NCBI GenBank assembly: GCA_002714465.1
Contig: PAXL01000026.1
Span: 68,287 to 132,286 of the forward strand
DNA: 64,000 nt
Source of the DNA: Gemmatimonadota bacterium
Lineage (GTDB): Bacteria; Latescibacterota; UBA2968
Direction of reading: 5' to 3'
Within the stretch, counting starts at the first letter, position 1. The number at the start of each line of letters is the position of its first letter. The notes beneath the pieces are model-generated. The model saw only the letters and a list, made by a program, of their open reading frames with translations. It did no database searches and was not told the origin of the DNA. This document shows, piece by piece, positions 1-8,261 of this stretch. The translations under genes and the position numbers were made by a program.

Positions 1-639
1 ATCGGTAACCAGATCGGCGAGGCGATTGAGCTTCATCAGAACGTCAACAAGGAAGAGGCCCGAAGCCGCGCGGGTGAGGTCCTGCGTAAGGTTCGGCTCC
101 CGGAGCCAGAGCGACAACTCGATGCATATCCGCACGAACTGAGTGGTGGTATGCGTCAGAGAGCGATGATCGCGATGGCCCTCTCCTGCAACCCGAGTCT
201 GCTAATCGCCGACGAGCCGACCACAGCTCTAGACGTGACCGTGCAGGCTCAGATTCTCGATCTGATGGTTGCACTTCAGGACGAGATTCACATGTCGATC
301 ATGCTGATCACACACGATCTCGGTGTTGTCGCCTGGATGGCCGACAACGTGGCCGTCATGTATCTCGGCAAGGTGGTCGAGTACTCGGATGTTCGCACCA
401 TCTTCAAGAATCCGAAACATCCTTATACACAAGGCCTTATCAAATCGATCCCCAAGATCGGTTCGAAAGAGAAGCTCGTACCGATCGAGGGATCAGTACC
501 GGATCCCTTCGAGCGCCCGGTTGGTTGCTCTTTTGCACCCCGATGTCCTCACGCGACGGACCGGTGCAAGCAGGAGCCGGAACTGAAAGAAATCGAGCCC
601 GGACACACCGTCAGCTGCTGGCTCGAAATCGAAGGCTAA
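1..639 (+). CDS. oppD: Oligopeptide/dipeptide ABC transporter ATP-binding protein (OppD/DppD type), 5' truncated
   Basis: The reading frame is open from the first base, so the gene begins outside the window. The visible part holds the ABC signature LSGGMRQR, the Walker B segment LLIADEPTTALD, the H-loop LITHDLG and the C-terminal oligopeptide-transporter extension with PVGCSFAPRCPHA. In this family the protein hydrolyses ATP on the cytoplasmic face of a peptide or nickel importer and pairs with an OppF partner, here the next gene 88 bases downstream. The Walker A motif must lie upstream of the window. The substrate cannot be read from an ATPase. The permease and binding-protein genes at 27.0-30.5 kb belong to the same superfamily but are far away on the other strand, so a partnership is only possible, not shown. 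Confidence 0.93.
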   Translation: MGNQIGEAIELHQNVNKEEARSRAGEVLRKVRLPEPERQLDAYPHELSGGMRQRAMIAMALSCNPSLLIADEPTTALDVTVQAQILDLMVALQDEIHMSIMLITHDLGVVAWMADNVAVMYLGKVVEYSDVRTIFKNPKHPYTQGLIKSIPKIGSKEKLVPIEGSVPDPFERPVGCSFAPRCPHATDRCKQEPELKEIEPGHTVSCWLEIEG

Positions 640-727
640 CCTGGATTAACCTGATCGACGCGGATAGACGAAACTTAACGGTGTCACGTTTTGACCCAAC
701 TTCAACGTGACACGCTGATAACTTGAA

Positions 728-1756
728 ATGACCGAAGCAAACGAAAAATTGGTAGAAGTCGAAGGTCTCAAGACCTATTTCCCCATCAAGAAGGGCATCT
801 GGCGGAAGGTCGTCGGGTATGTGAAGGCTGTCGACGGCGTGTCGTTGACGCTCCACCGTGGCGAGACGCTGGGTCTTGTCGGTGAATCAGGATGCGGTAA
901 GACAACGACCGGTCGTTCTATGATCCGGCTGATCGAGCCAACGGAAGGTGACGTCACCTTCTATCACGACGGTCAAGCAATCGATCTTCGGAGCCTCGAC
1001 AAGGAGGAGATGCGCGTGCTCCGCCGTGAGCTCCAGTACATCTTCCAGGACCCCTTCTCTTCACTCAACCCACGGATGACGGTTTTCGATCTTGTCGCCG
1101 AGCCACTCGTGATCAACAACGTCGCCAAGGGCAGCGAGCTCGATGATCGCGTCGAGCAGCTGCTGATTCGCGTTGGTCTGCGTCCGGATCACCTTAGACG
1201 CTATCCTCACGCATTCAGCGGCGGTCAGCGCCAGCGAATCGGAATCGCCCGTGCTCTGTCTGTCACGCCACGATTGATCATCGCAGATGAACCGGTCTCG
1301 GCCCTTGACGTTTCAGTTCAGGCGCAGGTCGTCAACCTGATGGCCGAACTGCAAGAAGAGTTCAACCTCACTTACCTGTTCGTCGCTCACGATCTGAGTA
1401 TCATTGAACACATCAGCGATCGCGTGGCAGTTATGTATCTCGGCCAGATCGTCGAGCTGACCACCTCCGAAAGAATCTACGAGAATCCCCTCCATCCCTA
1501 CACTGCTGCATTGATGTCAGCCGTTCCCGTAGCTGACCCCGATCACCAGATGCAGCGTATCCTTTTAGAAGGTGACGTGCCAGATCCGGCGAACGCCCCT
1601 CCCGGATGCAAATTCCATCCTCGCTGCCAACACGCCGACGATCGTTGTCGCACAGAAGCCCCCAAACTTCGTGAGATAGAGCCGGGACACGAGGCCGCCT
1701 GTCATTTCGCCGGCGAACTGACCTTCCAGGAAATCGAAACCGCTCAAACCGAATGA
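728..1756 (+). CDS. oppF: Oligopeptide/dipeptide ABC transporter ATP-binding protein (OppF/DppF type)
   Basis: This is a full-length 342-residue ATPase, the usual size for OppF. Walker A (GESGCGKTT) lies near residues 52-60. The signature FSGGQRQR, Walker [13 protein letters not shown] and the H-loop FVAHDLS follow. The C-terminal extension carries [17 protein letters not shown], typical of oligopeptide-type ATPases. It follows oppD on the same strand with no terminator visible between them, so the two are probably cotranscribed and form the cytoplasmic ATPase heterodimer. The ATG start is preceded only by weak purine-rich sequence. The next gene is convergent. Peptides, nickel or oligosaccharides are all substrates in this family. 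Confidence 0.94.
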   Translation: MTEANEKLVEVEGLKTYFPIKKGIWRKVVGYVKAVDGVSLTLHRGETLGLVGESGCGKTTTGRSMIRLIEPTEGDVTFYHDGQAIDLRSLDKEEMRVLRRELQYIFQDPFSSLNPRMTVFDLVAEPLVINNVAKGSELDDRVEQLLIRVGLRPDHLRRYPHAFSGGQRQRIGIARALSVTPRLIIADEPVSALDVSVQAQVVNLMAELQEEFNLTYLFVAHDLSIIEHISDRVAVMYLGQIVELTTSERIYENPLHPYTAALMSAVPVADPDHQMQRILLEGDVPDPANAPPGCKFHPRCQHADDRCRTEAPKLREIEPGHEAACHFAGELTFQEIETAQTE

Positions 1757-1790
1757 CCGTGTGAACCCAAGTCAGCCTTCCTATACCACC

Positions 1791-3056
1791 CTAACCTTCC
1801 TTAAAGACATACTTCTCTACGTAGTCATTCCGGAACTTACCTTCAGGATCCAAGGCATTGGCCAGAGACCGGAATTCAGTCAACCGCGGATAGGTGGCCT
1901 GAACTTGAGCCGCAGGAGTCCTGAAAAGCTTGCCCCAGTGCGGGCGTGGCTCGAACGATGAAAGCGCATCTTCCAGGACTGGCAAAAACGCGTTCACACC
2001 AGGCCAGTCTTTATGCCAGTTGAAGTGAATCGCGACAACATCCTGCCCATATGCGGTGCTGAGCCAGAGATCGTCTGCCGCGACCGTACGCACTTCGCTT
2101 AACCACAGGATCGGCTTCAGTTGTTCCCGCAGCCTTTCGACCGCCCGCAATGCAGGGACAGCGTGTCTTCGCGCCACGAAATACTCGGTCTGAAGCTCGT
2201 CCCCCTCGAGCAAGGCATCCTTGAAGTCAAAATGCTTCAGCCTCTCGTGCCACGGACCAACAGTCCGCATCTCTGTCAGGTAGCGGTCCGGCGGATCTTC
2301 CACTCCACCCTCAGGTGTCAAAGTAGCCCCGTGAAACATCTCCGGAACTTCCAACAATGTGTCATCTGACTCGATCCTCTGCTTCACCCAGAGCGAATCC
2401 ACATGGTCTTCTTGCCAGGTCGGAAAGAGACTGACGCTATACCCAGCGCCCATTATGGCATCGAACGCCTCGTAGAGTTCAGCTGACGGGAGCTTGGCGT
2501 AGACGTGCTGCTGAACATCGAATGTCGGAACAAGATCGAGCGTCACACGCGTCACCACCCCCAGTGCGCCGAGCGCTACAACAGCGCCCGGAAATCGACC
2601 CCCATCTTCGTCTCGTGTGAGCGTGACCAGATTTCCATCAGCCGCAACCATTTCCAGACCAGACACGGCTGTCGCTAGATTCCCGTTCCCGTCACCGGAC
2701 CCGTGTGTTGCACTCATACACGCCCCGATCACTGTGATATGGTCTAGAGAGGCCGTGTTGTGGAGTGCATAGCCCGCAGCGTGCAGCTTCGGTGAGAGCT
2801 CCCGGTAGGTGATTCCCGCACTGACAGTTGCCCGATGACGTTCCCGGTCGATGACCAGATTGTGATCCATCCGACTCAGGGAGATCATATCACCGGAGGT
2901 GTCAGCGATGTCGTTGAAGCAGTGACGGGATCCGATCACCCGAACCTTGCTCGCCTTTCGCACGACATCGCACAGTTCATCGACTGTCTGAGGTTCGTGA
3001 AATCGAGTTGAGTAGAAGGGTACGTTCCCGGACCAGTTCTGATGGTGGAGGGTCAT
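1791..3056 (-). CDS. Alditol-oxidase-like FAD-dependent oxidoreductase (AldO/xylitol oxidase family)
   Basis: The protein follows the layout of Streptomyces alditol oxidase from end to end. An NWSGN start is followed by VRVIGSRHCFND, where the His aligns with the residue that covalently holds FAD in AldO. The FAD-binding ATHGSGDGNG and GALGVVTRVTLDL segments and the C-terminal RPHWGKLF block follow. AldO-type enzymes oxidise the terminal hydroxyl of sugar alcohols with O2 and release H2O2. I chose the internal ATG because it matches the family N-terminus and overlaps by ATGA the stop of a short upstream ORF with a good ribosome-binding site. An in-frame start 33 bases further upstream is possible but has no ribosome-binding site. 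The substrate is unknown. Confidence 0.88.
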   Translation of the reverse strand: MTLHHQNWSGNVPFYSTRFHEPQTVDELCDVVRKASKVRVIGSRHCFNDIADTSGDMISLSRMDHNLVIDRERHRATVSAGITYRELSPKLHAAGYALHNTASLDHITVIGACMSATHGSGDGNGNLATAVSGLEMVAADGNLVTLTRDEDGGRFPGAVVALGALGVVTRVTLDLVPTFDVQQHVYAKLPSAELYEAFDAIMGAGYSVSLFPTWQEDHVDSLWVKQRIESDDTLLEVPEMFHGATLTPEGGVEDPPDRYLTEMRTVGPWHERLKHFDFKDALLEGDELQTEYFVARRHAVPALRAVERLREQLKPILWLSEVRTVAADDLWLSTAYGQDVVAIHFNWHKDWPGVNAFLPVLEDALSSFEPRPHWGKLFRTPAAQVQATYPRLTEFRSLANALDPEGKFRNDYVEKYVFKEG

Positions 3057-3223
3057 CGACACCACTCGTTTCGTATTCGTGGTCCGCATTTTTGGGCTAT
3101 CGTCCTTGCTCTACACCGTGATCCTGCTAGAAACGCCATCTGATTCTCCAACCTTTCGCAATGCCCAACATCGAGACCCTTTGAAATCTCAGAGCCGAAC
3201 AACTGATTAAATCGTTGTGTCAT
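3053..3223 (-). CDS. Short ORF translationally coupled to the alditol oxidase; possible remnant of an aldolase N-terminus
   Basis: A 56-codon ORF starts with ATG six bases after the strong Shine-Dalgarno GGGAGGG. It ends with a TGA that overlaps the oxidase ATG (ATGA). It begins MTQRFNQLFG and continues to KGLDVG, which recalls the first residues of DeoC/FbaB-type class I aldolases (RLNRLF...CLDVA-DHG). The rest is Cys/Arg-rich and unlike a folded protein. The most economical reading is the surviving 5' end of a truncated aldolase gene that still delivers ribosomes to the oxidase. The aldolase resemblance is from memory and weak. It could also be a genuine leader peptide. Confidence 0.35.
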   Translation of the reverse strand: MTQRFNQLFGSEISKGLDVGHCERLENQMAFLAGSRCRARTIAQKCGPRIRNEWCR

Positions 3224-3248
3224 GTCGAACCCTCCCTAACCTGATCTA

Positions 3249-3719
3249 CTAACCCCAAAATATCACGTCCATCTGCACGGAACAAATCCTCCAAGTCCGG
3301 CGATTGCTCCCAAACGCGTACCTGTGGGTCGAAAATTCTTCACACACCTTGAAACGATCGCGCTGCGACTTCTTCTCGTGGTATGGGATAATGCGTGCGC
3401 CTCGACGGCTCAGGAACCTTTAGAGTGCATCGCCATCGCCGATGTGCATCAATTCATACCCTTCCTCCAAACTGTCGACTCAAGCAAGTATACGACGGCT
3501 AGCCAAGTGCCTCGTGACTTCCTTGGCGATGATGGTGGCCTTCTCAGGTTGCTGATCGCAAGAACGAGCAACCTTACTCGTTGGCAGCACAGCGTTTAGA
3601 ACGTTCACATAGCAGACACAACGGGAAAAGGCTTTGTACCCAAAAGGCGGCAGGAAGATAGCGGTGAATCGGTAGCAGAACCCCATCAATACAGATATGC
3701 GCGGTCGACCGACAACCAA
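3249..3719 (-). pseudogene. Probable decayed coding sequence of unknown family
   Basis: One minus-strand frame stays protein-like over this stretch but is interrupted by TGA at 3480-3482 and TAA at 3420-3422 before a TAG at 3249-3251. Readable pieces include EKATIIAKEVTRHLASRR, SLEEGYELMHIGDGDAL and RFLSRRGARIIPYHEKKSQR. I do not recognise the family. It lies directly downstream of the YHS-thioredoxin gene on the same strand with no good start of its own. It could be chance coding-like sequence, so confidence is low. No other feature is visible in this stretch. Confidence 0.3.
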
Positions 3720-4370
3720 CTAATGCAGATGTTTCCTGATCTCAGATTCCATATCCGCGTGGTCAATATTGCCCAGCCATTGTGCAACAATCTCCTGATC
3801 CTTGATTAGAAATAGAGCAGGTATAGCCTTGACCTTGAAGGTATGCCACGCTGGTGTAGGACGCGCATCAGAGTATACGGGATACGTCACATCAATCTTG
3901 TCGACAAACTTTTCGATCTTCTTAACCCGGTCCTTTCCATCATCGATCGACACTCCCATAACCATCAACCCCTTCTTCGCATAGGCGTCGTAGAGCACCT
4001 GAAGCCTAGACATCATATACACGCAGGGCTTGCACCAGGTTGCCCAGAAATCAAGCAGGACCAGCTTCCCTTTAGTCAACGTCTGGTTCACCACATCTCC
4101 ATCCAAGGCCTCGACAGAAAAATCTGGAAGAGGACGTGGGAGTTTCGGTCGAGCGTAGGCCAGCGGATCAGCATCGAATTCCTTTTTGCAGTTTTTGGAA
4201 CAGAGGTAGTAGGCCTTCCCGTCGTGCTCGGCGTGTGCCCGGACCACCTCTTTCTCCATCTCGCCTCTTACTGCGCACACGGGGCACAGAGCCTTTCTAG
4301 GGCCATCCTTCGCGTAAGAGGGCCAAGCCCAGACCATCAAGGTCGCAACCAAGAGAACAATGCGTTTCAA
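3720..4370 (-). CDS. Exported YHS domain-thioredoxin (TlpA-like) fusion protein
   Basis: The N-terminus is a signal peptide (residues 1-20, cleavage after PSYA). Residues about 28-75 form a YHS-like metal-binding module with CPVC near 29-32 and YLCSKNCKKEFDADP with Cys57 and Cys61. Residues about 80-216 are a TlpA/ResA-type thioredoxin fold with the active site WCKPC at 112-116 and a cis-proline region KVKAIPALFLI. In the family such proteins act in the periplasm as thiol reductases. A YHS module suggests a link to copper or heavy-metal handling. The gene lies 10 bases downstream of the broken outer-membrane protein gene and was probably cotranscribed with it. The client protein is unknown. 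Confidence 0.85.
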   Translation of the reverse strand: MKRIVLLVATLMVWAWPSYAKDGPRKALCPVCAVRGEMEKEVVRAHAEHDGKAYYLCSKNCKKEFDADPLAYARPKLPRPLPDFSVEALDGDVVNQTLTKGKLVLLDFWATWCKPCVYMMSRLQVLYDAYAKKGLMVMGVSIDDGKDRVKKIEKFVDKIDVTYPVYSDARPTPAWHTFKVKAIPALFLIKDQEIVAQWLGNIDHADMESEIRKHLH

Positions 4371-4380
4371 GCGAGGCTCC

Positions 4381-5034
4381 TCAGATTCCTGCAGAAAGTG
4401 ATATACCCATCGTATTGAGCCAGACGAGCATCAGGCTGACGCCATACCGATCAGCAAAGTAGTTGAACATCAAATGACCCCGTTCGCCGTCATACATAGA
4501 ACGCACAGAAAAGCCCTTACCGACCTCCAACCCCAGACCTACTGGAAAATTGAAACTCTCATCCCACTCTGAGTAGTTGAAACTGCCATAGATCGATACC
4601 CGGAGAGCGGGTATGTATTTGCTGACGGTCGCAAAGTAGGACTGCTCGCCAGATGGCGACCCGACTCTGTCGGAGCTGGTTCCGAAAAACAGCGCAGGCC
4701 ATGCCTCCGTCTCGGTTATGAGAAACGCCGTGAACAAAGGACCGATCTCTTTGGCCTTCGGGTTGAACTCGACACCGACCTGGAGACGATTATGGATTCG
4801 GTAGTTCGCCGTGAATCGCCATCTGGGTCGCTCCAAAGCGGTATCGACGAATCTTGCAGAGAATGTCAGTTTCGTGTGTATTCCACTCCCACGGAGTGGT
4901 GCGCCTTCGCCAGGTCAGCCCACTCACGTAGGCGTCATCGAAAAAGAAGGCCGGTCAACCGTTAGGGAATCGGACTCAACTTCTTCTCCGAACGCTGTGG
5001 TTCCCGTAAGGAACAGAAGCAAAAGAACTGTCAT
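4381..5034 (-). pseudogene. Outer-membrane beta-barrel-like protein gene, interrupted
   Basis: The 5' part reads as a signal peptide from ATG at 5034 (MTVLLLLFLTGTTAFGEE) followed by SDSLTVDRPSFSMTPT. That is the usual opening of small porin or phenol-meta-pathway-type barrels. The frame then meets TGA at 4924-4926 and again at 4915-4917. It resumes 3' of those stops and stays open for 150 residues of alternating beta-strand character ending GISLSAGI. Frame +1 between 4840 and 4930 also looks barrel-like (SVGVEYTRN), so a frameshift pair is likely. Either the gene is genuinely broken or the assembly has an indel. The downstream neighbour is the periplasmic YHS-thioredoxin. Confidence 0.6.
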
Positions 5035-5045
5035 ATTGAAAAAAA

Positions 5046-5051
5046 ATTATA
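5046..5051 (-). promoter_or_regulatory. Consensus -10 box upstream of the barrel gene
   Basis: TATAAT on the minus strand ends 11 bases before the signal-peptide ATG. The -35 at the right distance (TCAAAC) is poor. If used, the transcript would be almost leaderless. Confidence 0.3.
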
Positions 5052-5102
5052 AATGAACCAATTCGCAAGTTTGAGTTTGAATAAGACCGAACAAGGGCCG
5101 GG

Positions 5103-6107
5103 TCACACGTAGATATCCCAGTCTCCCCATCCTCGTTGTATTTCCCGAACCTCTGCCATCGTCTCCTGATCAAAAATCTTCGCGTCCACGCCATGAACGC
5201 ATTGCTCGATCTCGACGACCGTCTTCGCACCTGGGATAACCGTCGTCACCTCCGGCATCGAAATCGTCCAGTGCAGGGCTGCCTCGGGTAGTGAAGAAAT
5301 CCCATCAGACCGATCGATTAGAAACTTGAACTCATCCGCCTTGTCCAGCTTCTCCTGAACCTTCTCCTTCGGCTGTCGAGCCTTTGGGTCTCCTTCGTTG
5401 AACGGGCCCTCAACCGTAAAAGAGTCTGTTAAAAATCCGTTCGCCAAGGACTCCCGCGCCACAAATCCGGTTCCTGTTTCATTTATAATCGGAAGTAGCA
5501 CATCCACAGGCTCAGGCAGCATCAGAGATATACCAACCTGGACCACATCGATCGCACCGGACCGAAGAAAGGGCTCGATCGCATCGGCCCAGGTCTCCGA
5601 ATAAAGGTGAAAGCTAAACCCCACTGCTCGGATCTTCCCCTCGGACTTAAGATCAGCCATCACGGAGAAGGTTTCATCAGGGTCGAAGAGACCGGGCTGA
5701 TACGGTGTCGGTGTGTGGACGAAGTAGACGTCGAGATAGTCGGTCTGAAGTCTCTTGAGCGAGACCTCGATGCTCTCGGTGGCCCTGTCGGGCGAATAGT
5801 CCTCAATGATGACACGCTTCCCTTCTGTATCCTTCGACAAGTATCGGCCGAATTTGGACGACAGAATCCAGCGATCACGTCTACCCTTCAGAGCACGACC
5901 ACAGACCGTCTCGCTTCTGCCGTCTACACCATAACCATACATCGGTGCCGTATCGAGAAGCGTGACACCCAGTTCTTCTGCCCGATGTATGGCACGAATC
6001 GACTCATCATCATCGGTGGCTCCATATGCGCCGCCGCCCATCGCCCAAGTACCTAAACCATATTCGCTCACCTCAATGCCCGTGTTCCCCAGCTGCTTGT
6101 ATCTCAT
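5103..6107 (-). CDS. Aldo/keto reductase
   Basis: This is a (beta/alpha)8 NADPH-dependent oxidoreductase of about 334 residues. It begins MRYKQLGNTGIEVSEYGLGTW, has the catalytic Asp in LLDTAPMYGYG, the Lys in ILSSKFGR, and the His in YFVHTP. The cofactor-binding C-terminus reads TTVIPGAKTVVEIEQ. The internal ATG is chosen because AGGGAGTGGGG sits just upstream and because family members begin here; the frame is open 19 codons further. Such enzymes reduce aldehydes or ketones, or oxidise sugar hydroxyls. The substrate is unknown. It stands alone on the minus strand, upstream of the broken barrel gene, about 70 bases away. Confidence 0.9.
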   Translation of the reverse strand: MRYKQLGNTGIEVSEYGLGTWAMGGGAYGATDDDESIRAIHRAEELGVTLLDTAPMYGYGVDGRSETVCGRALKGRRDRWILSSKFGRYLSKDTEGKRVIIEDYSPDRATESIEVSLKRLQTDYLDVYFVHTPTPYQPGLFDPDETFSVMADLKSEGKIRAVGFSFHLYSETWADAIEPFLRSGAIDVVQVGISLMLPEPVDVLLPIINETGTGFVARESLANGFLTDSFTVEGPFNEGDPKARQPKEKVQEKLDKADEFKFLIDRSDGISSLPEAALHWTISMPEVTTVIPGAKTVVEIEQCVHGVDAKIFDQETMAEVREIQRGWGDWDIYV

Positions 6108-6194
6108 CCCCACTCCCTGTCTCAGTCTAAAGTCATTCCCGTCCCTCGGCGGAGCCTGTGCCAAGCTAAGCCGAGGTGCTCAAGATAGACTTCA

Positions 6195-6350
6195 ACGGAT
6201 TTCAGTCCTTCCAGAAGAACAGAAAACGAGATCGACTGGATTCTGTCCAGAGGAAACGTGAAAATCCTCAATTATCAGATCGTCGACTATAATGTGGGCG
6301 GTGTCTACCGGTCCGACTATAAACCGATACTCGTCGAGTATCAGATCTAG
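6195..6350 (+). pseudogene. 3' remnant of an endonuclease/exonuclease/phosphatase (EEP) gene
   Basis: The frame ending TAG at 6348-6350 reads NEIDWILSRG, then NYQIVDYNVGGVY and PILVEYQI. It matches the last 41 residues of the intact EEP gene at 7300-8103 at 31 positions by eye. Upstream of it the similarity stops, and there is no start codon or N-terminal domain. The catalytic SDH of the intact copy is SDY here. The fragment is therefore the tail of a second, diverged copy. Confidence 0.75.
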
Positions 6351-6371
6351 CCTAATCCTAGGCCGTGATTC

Positions 6372-6626
6372 TCACGACGTCTCCTGTGTCAGGAGGCGCT
6401 CACCGAGACGTTGGGCTTTTGCCGCTCTTTCCCGAAGCGCCTGCAACATACCGTCAGTAGTTTCTCGGATTGTAAGGTTCGAGCAGCTATACGGATTCGA
6501 CTTCTTAGCTTCGTCGCTTTGAGCGACCCACTCCATTGGAATAGTAGACGAACCGGCCTTCGCGGATACCAGCCCGGACTTACTTACGGCAGTGCCGTCC
6601 GCATCGCGGCCAACGTAGCGCAGCCC
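6372..6626 (-). pseudogene. Unrecognised open frame, probably the 3' remnant of a gene
   Basis: An 85-codon frame is open from just after a TAA at 6627-6629 to TGA at 6372. It reads with protein-like composition (GRDADGTAVSKSGLVSAKAG, SNPYSCSNLTIRETTDGM) and ends in a helical, Arg/Glu-rich tail. There is an internal ATG at 6536 but no ribosome-binding site. I do not recognise the family. It lies in a stretch that contains other truncated genes, so a gene remnant is more likely than a small gene. Confidence 0.25.
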
Positions 6627-6893
6627 TTATCCTCAAGCGTGGACACGTTCACTCCCCTCAGCGACAAGTTTTCTGCCTAAGCACAGATCGCTCATCCAAT
6701 CTTTCAAAGAAACAACCGTTTCAGAAAACTTGACGCGTGAGTCATCTTTCCGTCAAGGTGACATCCCGCGAAGGTGCTGTAGAGCATCGGGGCAGGTCCC
6801 CCTTGTGGTTTAGGTGTAACGTCCTCTTCATGAAGACTACCAAAGGTATGCGATTAACGTCCCTTTTGCCATCCGTCCTAAGGCAGATACGAG

Positions 6894-6986
6894 GCAGACC
6901 GCCCGAACATCATCGCGATTATCACTCACGACCTCAGTGCACATCTCGGCTGCTATGGCGTAGCAACCGTTCCATCACCCCGGTGA
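6894..6986 (+). pseudogene. N-terminal remnant of a sulfatase gene
   Basis: The frame reads DRPNIIAIITHDLSAHLGCYG and continues VATVPSP before a TGA. Sulfatases of this type begin [27 protein letters not shown], so this is the first 30 residues of such an enzyme with the rest missing. No sulfatase continuation is visible in any frame downstream. Confidence 0.6.
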
Positions 6987-6990
6987 CCCT

Positions 6991-7119
6991 ATGTCGTGCG
7001 AGACCGAGGAGTTCCTTACGGACGAGTTGATTACGCTCTTGGAGACGACGGGTGATCTAATCCTGTGCGGCGGCATTGCCTGGCCGTCGGAAAAGGCCGC
7101 GATCATTGGCGACGCATAA
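6991..7119 (+). pseudogene. Short open frame, unrecognised, in the gene graveyard
   Basis: A 42-codon frame from ATG reads MSCETEEFLTDELITLLETT and then GDLILCGGIAWPSEKAAIIGDA. It has convincing protein composition but no ribosome-binding site. It abuts the sulfatase remnant, so it looks like the tail of another truncated gene. The rest of 6351-7299 holds no complete gene that I can see. Confidence 0.25.
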
Positions 7120-7299
7120 GAGCGTGTTCGTTCGACTCTGGAGACTCGGCAAAGTGACCCGCAGCATCGTCGACAGTGGGTGCCGACCTAGTGACGCCCC
7201 TGTATAGCGATATGACACGGTGCACATCTTAGGTGATTCCGATCCAGATTCGAGGTTTCTGGATCAGGTGTGTAACGCAAACCTCGGATAAGGATTGAA

Positions 7300-8103
7300 A
7301 TGCCCCACAACATCAAGCTTATGACATATAACTTGAAGTTCGCGAGTCCCAAGTTTGATCCGCCGTGGGGAGTGCGACGCGACATGCAGGTGAACTTGTT
7401 CCGTCAGCACCTACCCGATGTCATCGGGACACAGGAAGGCTTGAAAGAGCAGATCGACTACCTAATGGATCAGCTACCCGAATACTTGGTGGTCGGAGAG
7501 GGTCGCAAAGGTGGCGACGATGACGAACACATGGCGATGTTCATTAGGCGGGACCGACTTCGTCTCAGAGAGCTAGGGAGCTTCCAACTCTCGGAGACAC
7601 CGAATGTGATTGGCAGTGGACCGGCCAACAACCCCCGAATGGTCACTTGGGCACGCCTAGCGCTTATCAATCGACTGACCGGAGGTGCGAACCCCTATCC
7701 GATGGACTACAGAGGACACTGGGAGAACACACAGGAGTTCTACGTATTCAACACCCACCTGGATGTGGGCAAAGACCGGCATCTGGCAAGACTCAGCAGC
7801 GCAAGGCTCATCACGAAAAAGATCCACGCACTCGACCGATTTGGTGAGTGGACTGAACCGCGCCCGATCTTCCTGCTCGGAGACTTCAACGCTCGCCCTA
7901 AGGGCGAGGTACACCGGGCGCTCGTCGGGGGAGAAGACTCCGATGGAGCCTGTTTTACGGACAGTACTGCGGACGGGAACGAGATTGACTGGATCCTGTC
8001 CAGAGGGAAGGCTGAGGTCCTTGATTACCAGATCGTGGATTACCATGTGGAAGGTGTCTACCCATCGGACCATAAACCGATACTCGTCCAGTATCAGATC
8101 TAG
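7300..8103 (+). CDS. Endonuclease/exonuclease/phosphatase family hydrolase
   Basis: This is a complete 267-residue EEP-fold enzyme. The signature residues are present: MTYNLKFAS with Asn11, IGTQEG with Glu46, FNTHLD with His152 and Asp154, LLGDFNARP with Asp194 and Asn196, EIDWIL with Asp229, and SDHKPI with Asp256-His257. The fold uses a divalent metal to cut phosphodiester or phosphomonoester bonds; substrates range from DNA and lipids to sugar phosphates. There is no signal peptide, so it is probably cytoplasmic. The ATG follows AAGGATTGAA. It stands alone between the gene graveyard and a convergent esterase. A truncated second copy lies about 1 kb upstream. Confidence 0.88.
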   Translation: MPHNIKLMTYNLKFASPKFDPPWGVRRDMQVNLFRQHLPDVIGTQEGLKEQIDYLMDQLPEYLVVGEGRKGGDDDEHMAMFIRRDRLRLRELGSFQLSETPNVIGSGPANNPRMVTWARLALINRLTGGANPYPMDYRGHWENTQEFYVFNTHLDVGKDRHLARLSSARLITKKIHALDRFGEWTEPRPIFLLGDFNARPKGEVHRALVGGEDSDGACFTDSTADGNEIDWILSRGKAEVLDYQIVDYHVEGVYPSDHKPILVQYQI

Positions 8104-8261
8104 ACTGGTCCTGGACCACGAGCTCAGTCACCCACACCTGGCCAGACGTTCTTCCAGACCCCGAACTGGGGCCAGTATGCCGCCAGACCGATGCTGACCG
8201 GTCTGACTTTGCCTCTCCCATTCGACATCATCATCTCCAAGTTTCAGTCTCTTTCCCGCTT

